The notes under the pieces are model-generated. The model was not told the origin of the DNA. It saw only the letters and a list, made by a program, of their open reading frames with translations, and made no database searches. Both the position numbers and the translations under genes were made by a program. Below, in pieces: positions 14,950 to 22,957 of a stretch of DNA of 35,005 nt; within the stretch, counting starts at the first letter, position 1, and the number at the start of each line of letters is the position of its first letter. Source of the stretch: Candidatus Iainarchaeum sp. (GTDB lineage: Archaea; Iainarchaeota; Iainarchaeia; Iainarchaeales; JAXPJC01); contig JAGVWD010000008.1 of NCBI GenBank assembly GCA_018304445.1, positions 1 through 35,005 on the forward strand. The letters run 5' to 3'.

Positions 14950-15783
14950 TTAATGCGCATCAAAGCGTTTTGCAATTTGTACAAGAAGTTTATTGCTCTG
15001 TTTTATGCTGCCGCTCATGCCTTTTATGCCACTGCCTATGCTTTTCAAAGCCGAAGAGACCGAACCGTATTTAATATCCAGCTTATTGAAATTCTGGCCA
15101 GTTTCTTTCCTGAAGGAGTCGGTTTTACTGCCTAATGTATTTTCCAGATTTTTGAAATTTTGATTGGATTCTTTCCTGAAGGAGTCGGTTTTACTGCCTA
15201 ATGTATTTTCCAGATTTTTGAAATTTTGATTGGATTCTTTCCGGAAGGAGTCTGTTTTGCTTCCAAGAGTGTCCTCAAGCCTTTTGAAATTTTGATTGGA
15301 TTCTTTCCGGAAGGAGTCGGTTTTGCTGCCTAATGTATTTTCCAGATTTTTGAAATTTTGGGAGGTTTCTTTTCTGAAGGAGTCTGTTTTTGATATCAAG
15401 GAATGCATCATTAATGTTGCAATCTCTGCTTTTTCTATTGATTCTTTGTTTTCTATCCCGAGCGGCCTGCCATAATCTATCTCAAATGCCGCAAGTTCCC
15501 GGTAAGGTTTTACGAATCTCTCATCATCCTCAAATATGACTTCAATTCTGGCAACATGCAATGATAGGGGGTTTTCAGGGTCTCCCTGTATGCTGAGTCT
15601 TCCGGCAAAGGAATTTATCTCCTGTTTTGCTGCTTGTGCATAAATCTCAACGCTTCCGTCATCCAGATTGCGCGCAAAGCCATTAATCCGCATATTCCTC
15701 GCTATCTGCTTTACATAGGCGCGGAAGCCAACGCCCTGAACATTCCCGAAAACAAGAAGCCTTGCAATTGCCAAGTTTACCAC
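14950..15783 (-). CDS. Acylphosphatase domain fused to a five-repeat tail
   Basis: From the GTG at 15783 the protein has 277 residues. The first 90 form an acylphosphatase domain: LLVFGNVQGVGFRAYV carries the phosphate loop and catalytic arginine, and ARNLDDGSVEIYA carries the catalytic asparagine 18 residues later, the exact family spacing. Typical acylphosphatases stop at about 90-100 residues. Here a linker is followed by five tandem 22-residue units with consensus SKTDSFRKESNQNFKNLENT and a helical C-terminus. The units are polar and probably helical, perhaps a coiled-coil stalk or oligomerisation module. A TATA-like box 28 bases upstream of the GTG implies a leaderless start; a TTG at 15801 would add six residues. 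The domain hydrolyses acyl phosphates in vitro; its role here is unknown. Confidence 0.82.
   Translation of the reverse strand: MVNLAIARLLVFGNVQGVGFRAYVKQIARNMRINGFARNLDDGSVEIYAQAAKQEINSFAGRLSIQGDPENPLSLHVARIEVIFEDDERFVKPYRELAAFEIDYGRPLGIENKESIEKAEIATLMMHSLISKTDSFRKETSQNFKNLENTLGSKTDSFRKESNQNFKRLEDTLGSKTDSFRKESNQNFKNLENTLGSKTDSFRKESNQNFKNLENTLGSKTDSFRKETGQNFNKLDIKYGSVSSALKSIGSGIKGMSGSIKQSNKLLVQIAKRFDAH
15064..15393 (-). repeat. Five tandem 66-bp coding repeats
   Basis: Five head-to-tail units of exactly 66 bases encode 22 residues each within the acylphosphatase gene. Two adjacent stretches (15121-15186 and 15187-15252) differ at only one base, so at least one duplication is recent. The outer units have diverged most (first SKTDSFRKETSQNF, last with NKLDIKYG). 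Copy number is likely to vary between strains. Confidence 0.9.
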
Positions 15784-15803
15784 AATAAGAATAGTGCGCA
15801 ACT

Positions 15804-15817
15804 AATATTTAAATATA
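15804..15817 (-). promoter_or_regulatory. TATA-like box for the acylphosphatase gene
   Basis: AATATTTAAATATA on either strand is centred about 28 bases from the GTG at 15783. This is the reason for preferring that leaderless GTG over the upstream TTG. Confidence 0.45.
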
Positions 15818-15855
15818 TCTATTTTTACGCTTATTGACGACTATATAAAAAAAAG

Positions 15856-16269
15856 CTATTTCTTCATTCCGGGAATCCAGAGGCCGGGCCTGCCCTTTAT
15901 GAAGCATTCCGCAATGTCCGCATAGAAATGCAGAAGAATCCCCAGCGCAAAGGCCGAATTCCAGAGGTAAATGCCAAGCGCTGTAATTAATGCAACAAAA
16001 TAAATATTGTGGAAATAGGATTTGTTTGTTGTGTTTCTATTGTCGTAATAGTACTTGTATGCTTCTATGATTTTCCCCTGCTTGATGAGCTTTCTCGTAT
16101 GGGCATGCATGCTTGTTTTCTGGAAAAGAATGCAGGGAACATGGTCAAGCACATCAATGAGAATTGTAAGGAAGAGCGCAGCAACAAGGACAAGCTTTGG
16201 CATCGGGATGAATGAGGCAAATACCATATACGCGAGCGCAGTAACAACAAGATGGTTCAGGGAGTTCAT
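15856..16269 (-). CDS. Integral membrane protein, YdjM/DUF457-like putative metal-dependent hydrolase
   Basis: A 137-residue membrane protein. An N-terminal LNHLVVTAL histidine, an ILIDVLDHVP acidic/histidine motif at the end of the second hydrophobic segment, an SYFHNIYFVALI histidine, and an LLHFYADI motif near the C-terminus together match the pattern of the YdjM/LexA-regulated membrane hydrolase-like family. In that family these residues are thought to bind metal at the membrane face. Three to four helices are visible (residues 8-40, 92-112, 108-125). Members are usually annotated only as putative metal-dependent hydrolases, possibly acting on phospholipids. It stands alone between the acylphosphatase and the exported membrane protein, which is divergently transcribed 64 bases away. 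Confidence 0.6.
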   Translation of the reverse strand: MNSLNHLVVTALAYMVFASFIPMPKLVLVAALFLTILIDVLDHVPCILFQKTSMHAHTRKLIKQGKIIEAYKYYYDNRNTTNKSYFHNIYFVALITALGIYLWNSAFALGILLHFYADIAECFIKGRPGLWIPGMKK

Positions 16270-16333
16270 TTAAATCATTTTTAGAATATTAATTAGGCAA
16301 TAATTAAATAGTACCTATACATTTTATAATGTT

Positions 16334-17251
16334 ATGAAAAAGTGGTTTGCTGTATTTTGCATAATGCTGTTTTTTTCAACTACAGCAACATCTTCTGTAA
16401 TCTTTGATAAAGATCCGGCGTCGGGGGCAGAATGGCTTATTAAAGATTTATATGATAAGCCAGGTACATTACGAATCTCTATCGCGAGTGCAGAGCCACT
16501 ACACCTGATTACCTCTGAGAGAATTAGTGCAGGAACCCCAATTTCGCAGGAGCAAGTCTGTTTTGGAAAGGGGGATTTCGCAGAAACAAATATTATTTTG
16601 TTGGATGAAAAAAATAGTCAAGAGCGTGTTCTTTTTGCTAATAAGGAATGGCTGCCTCTCAAAATTGGGGTTGTGTGCAATAAAGGAAAAACGTCTTTGA
16701 TAGAGTCCTTGCTCAATGATACAGAAATTCCAGGAGAGGGGCTGCCAACATGCGATCTATGTGGCGATGATGAAACCTGCTGTGCAGTAGTATTCCTGAA
16801 AGGATTCGGTGAGCAGAATATTTCAAATATTGCATTTTATGAAGGAAGTGTTGATCAGCTTATAAAAACAAAGTCAAAATTGATAGAGGGAGAGAATTTT
16901 AATAAATTCATTTTAAATTTCATTCTGCCGCTGATTGCATTGATTGCAGTTATTATAGCCTTAGCTTTTATTTTTTGGAAAATCAGGGTCAGTAGCATTA
17001 TGGCAATATTGCGGATTTTTGCGATACCTGGTTTATTTTATTTTATCTTATCTTATTCTACATTTTCTACTTTTATGCCTGCTTTACTTTTAGTTATGCT
17101 TATTCCAATAATTTTGGCAGTTGTGTTTTGGAGGATAACAAAAACAAAAATTCCAGAAAATAAGAAAAGATTGGTTGCAATATTTATCCTAGTTATAGAT
17201 GTTGTTCACTTTTCTGTGATGACATCTGTTGTCTTTTCATTCACTGTGTAG
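16334..17251 (+). CDS. Exported multi-pass membrane protein of unknown function
   Basis: A 305-residue protein with a clear signal sequence (KKWFAVFCIMLFFSTTATSS). An extracytoplasmic domain of about 160 residues follows, containing a cysteine cluster (CDLCGDDETCC) that may form disulfides or bind metal. The C-terminal part has four hydrophobic helices (about residues 192-212, 222-240, 245-264, 277-300). A TATA-like TTAAATA run near 16307 is about 27 bases upstream of the ATG, so the transcript is probably leaderless. I recognise no family. Its codons are visibly A/T-rich compared with the sugar genes. It converges on the UDP-sugar operon, with 11 bases between the stops. Confidence 0.7.
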   Translation: MKKWFAVFCIMLFFSTTATSSVIFDKDPASGAEWLIKDLYDKPGTLRISIASAEPLHLITSERISAGTPISQEQVCFGKGDFAETNIILLDEKNSQERVLFANKEWLPLKIGVVCNKGKTSLIESLLNDTEIPGEGLPTCDLCGDDETCCAVVFLKGFGEQNISNIAFYEGSVDQLIKTKSKLIEGENFNKFILNFILPLIALIAVIIALAFIFWKIRVSSIMAILRIFAIPGLFYFILSYSTFSTFMPALLLVMLIPIILAVVFWRITKTKIPENKKRLVAIFILVIDVVHFSVMTSVVFSFTV

Positions 17252-17262
17252 TAGTATAGTCG

Positions 17263-18204
17263 CTACAATGCTCTAAAATATTCAATAGTTCTCTTCAACC
17301 CTTCTTCCAATTCTATTTTAGGATGCCAGTTGAAGAGCTTTTTTGCGAGCGCTATGTCCGGCTTTCTCCTTTCGGGATCGTCCTTCGGAAGGGGCTTGAA
17401 AATTATTTCGGATTTTGAATTTGCAAGCTCCTTTATTTTCTGCGCAAGCTCGAGGATTGTAAATTCGTTTGGGTTTCCAATATTCACGGGAAGATTGTAA
17501 TTTGCCTGCATTAGCCTCCAAATGCCGTCAATCTCATCAGAAACATAGCAGAAGCTGCGCGTTTGGTTTCCTGTGCCATAAATAGTGATGGGCTTGTTCT
17601 TCAATGCTTGGTTTATAAAGTTTGATACAACTCTCCCGTCATCTGCGCGCATTTTTGGGCCGTAGGTATTGAAGATGCGCACAATCCTTGTGTCCAGATT
17701 GTATTTGCGGTAGTAAGACATTGTCAAGGCTTCGGAAAAGCGCTTTGACTCGTCGTAGCAGGACCTTGGGCCTATTGAATTTACATTGCCCCAGTAGCTC
17801 TCATCCTGCGGGATTTTCAATGCGCTTCCATAAACCTCAGAAGTGCTTGCCTCAAAGAATCTCGCCTTGTTTTTCAGCGCAAGGTCAAGCATGTTTTTTG
17901 TGCCGATGGAATTCACAAGCAAAATTTCCTCCGCAAGCCTGTCAAAATCAACGGGGGAAGCCGGGGATGCAAGGTTGTAAATCTCATCAATTTTTCCATT
18001 TAATTTCAGCGGAGCAGTAATGTCGTGCTTTATGAATGTGAAGTTCCTGTTTTTGAGCAGATGCGCAATGTTCTGCTTTCTCCCTGTAATTAAATTGTCA
18101 ATGCAAATCACTTTGTTTCCTTTTGCAATCAGCAAATCGCACAAATTGCTCCCCAAAAAGCCAGCGCCGCCTGTTACCAGGATTGTTTTTTGTTCCCTAA
18201 CCAT
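17263..18204 (-). CDS. uxs: UDP-glucuronate decarboxylase (UDP-xylose synthase)
   Basis: A 313-residue extended short-chain dehydrogenase. The N-terminal [10 protein letters not shown] binds NAD. The active site is TSE (residues 121-123) and YDESK (Y150, K154). The segments [39 protein letters not shown] and [10 protein letters not shown] follow UXS enzymes closely and differ from dTDP-glucose dehydratases. The reaction oxidises UDP-glucuronate at C4, decarboxylates C6 and returns the hydride, giving UDP-xylose. It is the last gene of the operon with the nucleotidyltransferase and the dehydrogenase, overlapping the former by eight bases, which supplies exactly the required substrate. The product may remain UDP-xylose or be handed to glycosyltransferases nearby. 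Confidence 0.9.
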   Translation of the reverse strand: MVREQKTILVTGGAGFLGSNLCDLLIAKGNKVICIDNLITGRKQNIAHLLKNRNFTFIKHDITAPLKLNGKIDEIYNLASPASPVDFDRLAEEILLVNSIGTKNMLDLALKNKARFFEASTSEVYGSALKIPQDESYWGNVNSIGPRSCYDESKRFSEALTMSYYRKYNLDTRIVRIFNTYGPKMRADDGRVVSNFINQALKNKPITIYGTGNQTRSFCYVSDEIDGIWRLMQANYNLPVNIGNPNEFTILELAQKIKELANSKSEIIFKPLPKDDPERRKPDIALAKKLFNWHPKIELEEGLKRTIEYFRAL

Positions 18205-18931
18205 GGAATTCCCTCCTTGCCAGCTCCAGGGCTTCAGGCCAGCCTATGTCAAAGTATTTCTCCTCATAAACAAATCCATAAAGTTCCTTTCTTTCAGTAA
18301 GCCATATCATGAAATATCCCATCTTGTCAGGATTGCCGCCGGAATCAAGATATTCGCTGATTAATTTTAGTTTTTCCCTTGGAAAGAAATATATGCCGGG
18401 GGAAACATATGTTGTTTTCGGCTCCTTCGGCTTCTCTTCAAAAAGAATCACTCTTCCTGAAGCGTCTATTGAGGCGTTTCCCTGTTCCTGCGCGACTTTC
18501 AAAGACTTTGCGTCATGCAGGGCATTCACAATAACCCTTTTTTCCTTGAAAAACTCAAATATCCTTTTCAATGAAAAGTTGAAGAGGTTGTCCCCGTTAA
18601 TGCTGATCAAATCATCATCAATGCTTCCTGCCTTTAGGGCGAGGGCTATATCGCCTATCTGCCCCAGCCGGTCTGCATTTGAAGTTGTATTGTCGTTGAG
18701 CAGCTTTATTGAAATTTCGGAGTTAAAATTCTTCAGCCAGGACTCAAAATTCGGATAGAACTTTGCATTTGACACAATGTATATCTCATCCACTGCATTC
18801 AATTCAATAATTTTGTCTATTATGTGTTCTATCATCGGCTTCCCCTGTATATCGAGCAGTGCTTTTGGCATGTTCTCAGTCAAGGGATAAAGGCGTGTCG
18901 CATATCCCGCTACTGGAATTATTGCTTTCAT
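18197..18931 (-). CDS. Sugar-1-phosphate nucleotidyltransferase (probable UTP-glucose-1-phosphate uridylyltransferase)
   Basis: A 244-residue protein of the nucleotidyltransferase fold. It begins [18 protein letters not shown], where GYATRL replaces the usual GxGTRL loop, followed by [16 protein letters not shown]. The metal-binding aspartate is in ISINGDNLF, and [13 protein letters not shown] and a late [14 protein letters not shown] match the family. It has no left-handed helix domain, so it is a single-function enzyme. Placement between the UDP-glucose dehydrogenase and the UDP-xylose synthase argues for making UDP-glucose from UTP and glucose 1-phosphate. A dTTP- or other-sugar-specific enzyme cannot be excluded. 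It starts 12 bases after the dehydrogenase stop and overlaps the next gene by eight bases. Confidence 0.85.
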   Translation of the reverse strand: MKAIIPVAGYATRLYPLTENMPKALLDIQGKPMIEHIIDKIIELNAVDEIYIVSNAKFYPNFESWLKNFNSEISIKLLNDNTTSNADRLGQIGDIALALKAGSIDDDLISINGDNLFNFSLKRIFEFFKEKRVIVNALHDAKSLKVAQEQGNASIDASGRVILFEEKPKEPKTTYVSPGIYFFPREKLKLISEYLDSGGNPDKMGYFMIWLTERKELYGFVYEEKYFDIGWPEALELARREFHG

Positions 18932-18943
18932 TTTATTTCTTCC

Positions 18944-20236
18944 TCAGCGCCCCATGCAAATATAATTAAAACCGAGCGCCTTCATTTTTTCCTTTTCAAA
19001 TATATTGCGCCCATCAATTATTAATGGCGCTTTCATTGCGCTTTTTATTTTTCCCAGGTCCATTTCCTTCACTTCCTTCCATTCTGTAATTATGAGCAGC
19101 GCATCTGAATTCTTTGCTGCTTCGTACGCATCAGCGCAGTATTCAATTTTATTCCCGAACAGTTTTTTTGCGTTTTCCTCTGCCTTTGGGTCAAATGCCC
19201 TTATTTTTGCGCCCTCCGCAAGGAGCGCATTGATAATGTCAATGCTGGGCGCATATCTCATGTCATCCGTGTCCGGCTTGAAAGCTAACCCCAAAACTGC
19301 AATTGTTTTGCCCTTCAAATTCCACAATGCGCCCTCAATCTTCTTGATGAAATTCTTTCTCTGCATTTCATTTATCTTCTGCACTTCCTTCAATAATGCA
19401 AAATCATATCCTTTTTTTTCTGCAATCCTTATGAAGGCTTCGGCATCCTTCGGGAAGCAAAAGCCCCCGTAGCCGAGGCCCGCGGCGAGGAAGCGCTTCC
19501 CTATCCTTTCGTCATAGCCCAGCCCTTCCGCCACTTTTTTCACATCCGCCCCAGTAAGCTCGCAGATATTTGCAACTGCATTGATGAATGAGATTTTCGT
19601 TGAGAGGAATGCGTTGCTCGCGTGCTTTATTATTTCCGCGCTCTTAATGTCAGTAAATAGAATTGGCGCATTCAGCGGGGCATACAATCTTTTCATAATT
19701 TCCTGCGCATGCACACTTTCCGTCCCTATTACAATCCTGTTCGGCTTCATGAAATCATTTACTGCCGTGCCCTCAGATAAGAATTCCGGATTGCTTACAA
19801 CCTCAAATTTTATATTGTGCGGATTGTGCCTTTGAAGCACTTCCGCAATTTTTTCACCGGTTTCAACTGGAACTGTGCTCTTCTCAATAATTATTTTGGG
19901 AGTTGTGGAAATTTCAGAAATGCGCCTGGCGGCGCCTTCCACATAGCTCAAATCAGCATCGCCGTTTGCTTTTGGGGGAGTGCCAACGCAGATGAAAATT
20001 ATTTCGCTCTTTTTAACTGCATAATCAAAATCCGTTGTGAATTCAAGGCGCTTTGCATTTACATTTTTCTTTACCAGGTCTTCAAGCTGCGGCTCGTAAA
20101 TCGGCATTGCCCCCGCATTCAGCTTTTTTATTTTCCCCTCATCTATGTCAACGCAGGCGACGCTGTTCCCCAACTCCGCGAAGCACGCGCCCGTAACCAG
20201 CCCCACATATCCGCTGCCAATGATTGCAATGTCCAT
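18944..20236 (-). CDS. ugd: UDP-glucose 6-dehydrogenase
   Basis: A 430-residue UDP-sugar dehydrogenase. The NAD-binding domain starts MDIAIIGSGYVGLVTGACFA, followed by FICVGTPP, EKSTVPVETG and SNPEFLSEGTAV. The catalytic cysteine is C260 in GYGGFCFPKD. The C-terminal UDP-binding domain shows VLGLAFKPDTDDMRYAPS and IDGRNIF. It oxidises UDP-glucose at C6 in two steps to UDP-glucuronate, feeding the decarboxylase two genes downstream. The related UDP-N-acetyl-mannosamine dehydrogenase is less likely, because of the cysteine context and partners. It is the first gene of the operon; copy 3 of the 13-base promoter motif lies 54 bases upstream, and a TATA-like CATATATTA lies between. Confidence 0.93.
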   Translation of the reverse strand: MDIAIIGSGYVGLVTGACFAELGNSVACVDIDEGKIKKLNAGAMPIYEPQLEDLVKKNVNAKRLEFTTDFDYAVKKSEIIFICVGTPPKANGDADLSYVEGAARRISEISTTPKIIIEKSTVPVETGEKIAEVLQRHNPHNIKFEVVSNPEFLSEGTAVNDFMKPNRIVIGTESVHAQEIMKRLYAPLNAPILFTDIKSAEIIKHASNAFLSTKISFINAVANICELTGADVKKVAEGLGYDERIGKRFLAAGLGYGGFCFPKDAEAFIRIAEKKGYDFALLKEVQKINEMQRKNFIKKIEGALWNLKGKTIAVLGLAFKPDTDDMRYAPSIDIINALLAEGAKIRAFDPKAEENAKKLFGNKIEYCADAYEAAKNSDALLIITEWKEVKEMDLGKIKSAMKAPLIIDGRNIFEKEKMKALGFNYICMGR

Positions 20237-20289
20237 AAAAACCGCAAAAGAATTAATGCATTAACATATATTAAAATGAATATCATTAG

Positions 20290-20302
20290 AGGTTTGTACT
20301 AT
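20290..20302 (-). promoter_or_regulatory. Shared 13-bp promoter motif, copy 3
   Basis: ATAGTACAAACCT (as the longer ATAGTACAAACCTCTAA, identical to copy 2) read toward ugd. It is 54 bases upstream of the ATG and about 21 bases upstream of the TATA-like box. The rest of the gap 20303-20464 holds only a very short possible peptide frame near 20319-20419 and nothing else I can support. Confidence 0.65.
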
Positions 20303-20464
20303 CTCTGCAAAAATCACCTAATGAAAAGCCTTTTAAACTTCGGAATGCAGAATATATGTGTGATGGAAAATGCGAAAGCAGCTTCATATTATGGGAATGG
20401 GCGCCAAAAATATTTTTAATATACTGCGGGGCAAAAAGAAAAAAATTAGATTAAACCTTAGGCT

Positions 20465-21331
20465 TTAGCGTATCTGGCTTAATAGAATTTTCTCAATCAT
20501 TTCTTTTTCTTTAAGGATCTGCGCTTCACTTACATCCAGACCGTGCTCAAGCACCAATGGGATTTTCTTTATTTGTTTTATTTTTGCAAGTTTGCGCAGG
20601 TCAAAATCCTCCGGAAGCGGAGCATGCTGGTCTGTCTTGCAGATTGCGCTTTTTGGATTGCTGTAATGCATGTGCATTTCAATTATTTTTTTGTGGAATT
20701 TGGGCAGCAGAATGTCAAGCTGGCTTTCAAAAAGCGAATGCCCCATGTCAAAAAGCATTCCCAAATCATGGAATTCTCTGAAGAGCATTTCAAAATCCTC
20801 CCGGGAATAGAATAATGGGCGGAGTTTTGATTCCCAAACAGTGTTCTCCATTGCAAAACCCAGCCCGAGCGCATCTGATTTTTTCAGCGCATAATCCAGA
20901 ATTTTGAATGCGTTCTTGAGGCATTTTTCCTTCGGCCATTCTGCTACTGCGCCGGTCTTATTAAATCCGCTCCTGAGGGTTCTGCCGTATGAGGTCTTTC
21001 CAAGATAGCCGGGATGTATTGCGATTGCGCGCGCTTCAACAATGCGCCCTGCTTCAAACAGCCCGTCAATTATTTTCTTGTTTTTTCGGGTTATGCCCTC
21101 TGAAATATTGAACCAGTGCTTCTCTCTCAGCGGAGGGAACAATCCATGAACTGTGAACTGCAAATCCGGGAAATCCCTCTTTATCTTTTTGAGTGTTACA
21201 AAAACATTCTTCTCATATGCGTGCGCTGCGCCCAGTTCAATGCACCCAAAGCCAAGGTTTGCGATTTTCTCTGCGCTTTCATAAATTCCGGAATTGCGCA
21301 ATGCAAAATAGGTGCTGCTCAGCCCAAGCAT
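20465..21331 (-). CDS. TIM-barrel sugar phosphate isomerase/epimerase-like (xylose isomerase-like/endonuclease IV fold)
   Basis: A 288-residue protein from the ATG at 21331. It carries the strand-end metal ligands of the AP-endonuclease-2/xylose-isomerase-like superfamily: FTVHGLFPP, AIHPGYLG, FAMENTVWE (the central glutamate), LFDMGHSLF, IEMHMHYSN and a final LVLEHG glutamate. Such proteins act as sugar isomerases or epimerases, or as endonuclease IV; the length and N-terminus (MLGLSSTYFALRNSGIYES) fit the isomerase-like group. A TATA-like TTTTTATTA near 21355-21364 is about 29 bases upstream of the ATG, so a leaderless start is likely. A GTG six codons earlier is also open. The substrate is unknown; sugar-gene neighbours fit a sugar role, but DNA repair remains possible. 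Confidence 0.75.
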   Translation of the reverse strand: MLGLSSTYFALRNSGIYESAEKIANLGFGCIELGAAHAYEKNVFVTLKKIKRDFPDLQFTVHGLFPPLREKHWFNISEGITRKNKKIIDGLFEAGRIVEARAIAIHPGYLGKTSYGRTLRSGFNKTGAVAEWPKEKCLKNAFKILDYALKKSDALGLGFAMENTVWESKLRPLFYSREDFEMLFREFHDLGMLFDMGHSLFESQLDILLPKFHKKIIEMHMHYSNPKSAICKTDQHAPLPEDFDLRKLAKIKQIKKIPLVLEHGLDVSEAQILKEKEMIEKILLSQIR

Positions 21332-21376
21332 ATTGCAAGGAAGGAACACAAAAAGTAATAAAAAGGAAATGCCGGG

Positions 21377-22150
21377 CTATTTTTTCTTTTTTGTTAATTT
21401 GTTGTGGCGCCTGTCCCTGCGCTCCGCCGCATCGGCCTCTTCCTTTACAGAGCAGTAGTGCACTGCAATTTTGAGTTTCCTGCGCTTCGCTTCCTTGACC
21501 AAAAATTTGCCCAGTTCTGCGCTCCCCGCAATGGATTTTCTTGTAAGCTTATAGCCCCTTTTCTTTATTTCGGGAAGATTGAGCTCCGCAACCTCAAGCT
21601 CATTGAGATTTATGAATTCTATTCCGAGCGCATCCAATGAAAGAATCAATTTCTGCAGTTTTTGCTTTTCCCCCGGCACAACAACAACTTCGGCGCCGGC
21701 GTGCGGGATGTATTTCTTCGCAATTTTAAATCTATTCAGGTCAAAGCTGTGCAGCTTCATTTCATCCAATCCCGCATCAGCAAGCTTTTTCGCAAGCTTT
21801 GCAGTCAAGAGCCCGGCATTTGTGTATAGGAGGATGTAAAACCCCTTCCCGAATTTTTCCTTAAGCGCCTTTATTACTTTTGCCGCCCTTCCCGGAACGC
21901 ACAGGGGATCGCCGCCGCTTATTGATGCGGCCTCAAAGCCGGCTGCAATCTGCAGCAAATCCCCAATTTTGCTTATTTTCCTGTAGGGGGTCAGGATGAA
22001 ATCCCTGCCCTGCAGTGTTGGCAGCACCGGACAATAAAAGCAGGATTTGTTGCATTTGAATGTAATGTAAATCGGAAGCACTTTTGCGGAAATGCATAAT
22101 TTGCAGCCCCCTGCAAGCTTTCCTGAAGAACAAGTTCTAGGTCTGGCCAT
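21377..22150 (-). CDS. Stand-alone radical SAM protein
   Basis: A 257-residue radical SAM protein without a B12 domain, unrelated in layout to the four larger paralogues. Its N-terminus has several cysteines (CSSGKLAGGCKLC) that could hold an extra cluster or zinc. The cluster motif CNKSCFYC (CX3CX2C) follows the PIYITFKC strand, and the GGDPL loop (SISGGDPL) matches the GGE/GGD SAM-binding motif. Later strands include LLYTNAG and MKLHSFD. The C-terminus is very basic (ERRDRRHNKLTKKKK). It resembles small archaeal radical SAM enzymes annotated as PflA-like activases. Substrate unknown. It is downstream of Lrp on the same strand, with 134 bases between. Confidence 0.82.
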   Translation of the reverse strand: MARPRTCSSGKLAGGCKLCISAKVLPIYITFKCNKSCFYCPVLPTLQGRDFILTPYRKISKIGDLLQIAAGFEAASISGGDPLCVPGRAAKVIKALKEKFGKGFYILLYTNAGLLTAKLAKKLADAGLDEMKLHSFDLNRFKIAKKYIPHAGAEVVVVPGEKQKLQKLILSLDALGIEFINLNELEVAELNLPEIKKRGYKLTRKSIAGSAELGKFLVKEAKRRKLKIAVHYCSVKEEADAAERRDRRHNKLTKKKK

Positions 22151-22284
22151 AAAATTACTTCTTTATTGTGTAATCAGTTGCGAATTTTATTGTGAATTTC
22201 GGCTTTCCAGTCATTTTAACCACCCGCCACATTTCCTTGCGAAGGATATAAGTGTTATTGCATTGAACTTAAAAATGTTTTTGT

Positions 22285-22707
22285 TTACACAAGAGGATAC
22301 GGTGAGAAATTTTCTCTTATTGTCTTAAAAATTAGGCTTGTGTTCGTGCTTTCGACAAAATCCTCCTTCACGATTCTGTTTACGAACTCATCAAGCCTTT
22401 CTGTATTGTGGAATTTTCCCACTAAAACAACATCATACTTCCCTGAAATATTGTATATGCTGCATATGTTGGGATGCTCGGAATATTTGTTCCAGAACTC
22501 CTCAACCTTGCCCTTTGACATTGCAATGAAAATCAGAACGCTCAGATCAAATCCCAATTTTCGCAAATCTATCCTCGGCGTCACGCGCTTGTGTATTGCC
22601 GCGGAGCTCAGCCTCATTTTTTTTGCAAGCGTTGAATGCCTTGCGGTGTGGTTTTTTATCATTTCATTAAGAATGCGCTTGTCGGTTTCATCAATTTTTC
22701 CTGCCAT
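22285..22707 (-). CDS. Lrp/AsnC family regulator with a shortened DNA-binding domain
   Basis: A 140-residue Lrp-like protein. It opens IDETDKRILNEMIKNH with the first helices of the winged-helix domain and has the recognition-helix part LSSAAIHKRV. It then passes straight to TPRIDLRKLGFDLSVLIFIAM. In normal Lrp proteins about 13-14 residues (the end of the recognition helix and the wing, with a GVI-x-G/Y turn) stand between these two parts, so they are missing in frame. The C-terminal RAM ligand-binding domain (VEEFWNKYSEHPNICSIYNISGKYDVVLVGKF) is intact. The protein could dimerise but may bind DNA weakly or act as a partner of another Lrp. An inverted repeat sits 56 bases upstream. It diverges from the surface-protein locus. 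Confidence 0.85.
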   Translation of the reverse strand: MAGKIDETDKRILNEMIKNHTARHSTLAKKMRLSSAAIHKRVTPRIDLRKLGFDLSVLIFIAMSKGKVEEFWNKYSEHPNICSIYNISGKYDVVLVGKFHNTERLDEFVNRIVKEDFVESTNTSLIFKTIRENFSPYPLV

Positions 22708-22762
22708 AAAAAACCCCCTTTTAGTGAAATTTTTTAACTTAAGTGGCTTGTGCTGGTTAAAT

Positions 22763-22785
22763 TTATATACACTTTATGTATATAA
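22763..22785. promoter_or_regulatory. 9-bp-arm inverted repeat between Lrp and the surface locus
   Basis: TTATATACA, a five-base spacer CTTTA, then TGTATATAA form a perfect inverted repeat with 9-base arms. It lies 56 bases upstream of the Lrp-like gene and upstream of the likely start of the divergent locus. Lrp-type regulators commonly bind such repeats at their own promoters. Part of it could also serve as a TATA box. Confidence 0.5.
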
Positions 22786-22833
22786 CTCCTTTTAAATGTT
22801 ATATTTTTCAACCAATCCGAAATAATTTTAACC

Positions 22834-22842
22834 TTTTAAATA
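22834..22842 (+). promoter_or_regulatory. TATA-like box for the surface-protein locus
   Basis: TTTTAAATA would place a transcription start near 22865, upstream of the whole plus-strand series of genes from 22958. It leaves about 95 bases before the first ATG, unusual for this genome, so the first coding start may be earlier and non-standard. Confidence 0.4.
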
Positions 22843-22957
22843 GATTGCAGCAATATATTGCCTGAGAGGGTGGGTTAGCATAGGGGACAATAAATCACAC
22901 GGAGCTGAAAGCGGGAAAAATTCCAATTCCAAATACTCCAGGGATTCAAGCCAGGGA

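Noticed and set aside
16308..16314. ATAGTAC upstream of the gene at 16334, possibly a fourth copy of the shared motif
   Set aside because: Only the first seven bases match and the distance to the ATG is 26 instead of 52-55.
20319..20419. A 32-residue plus-strand frame (or an 18-residue inner one) downstream of a TTTTAAACT TATA-like box
   Set aside because: Too short and with no recognisable pattern to call a gene; could be chance in AT-rich DNA or the start of an unknown RNA.
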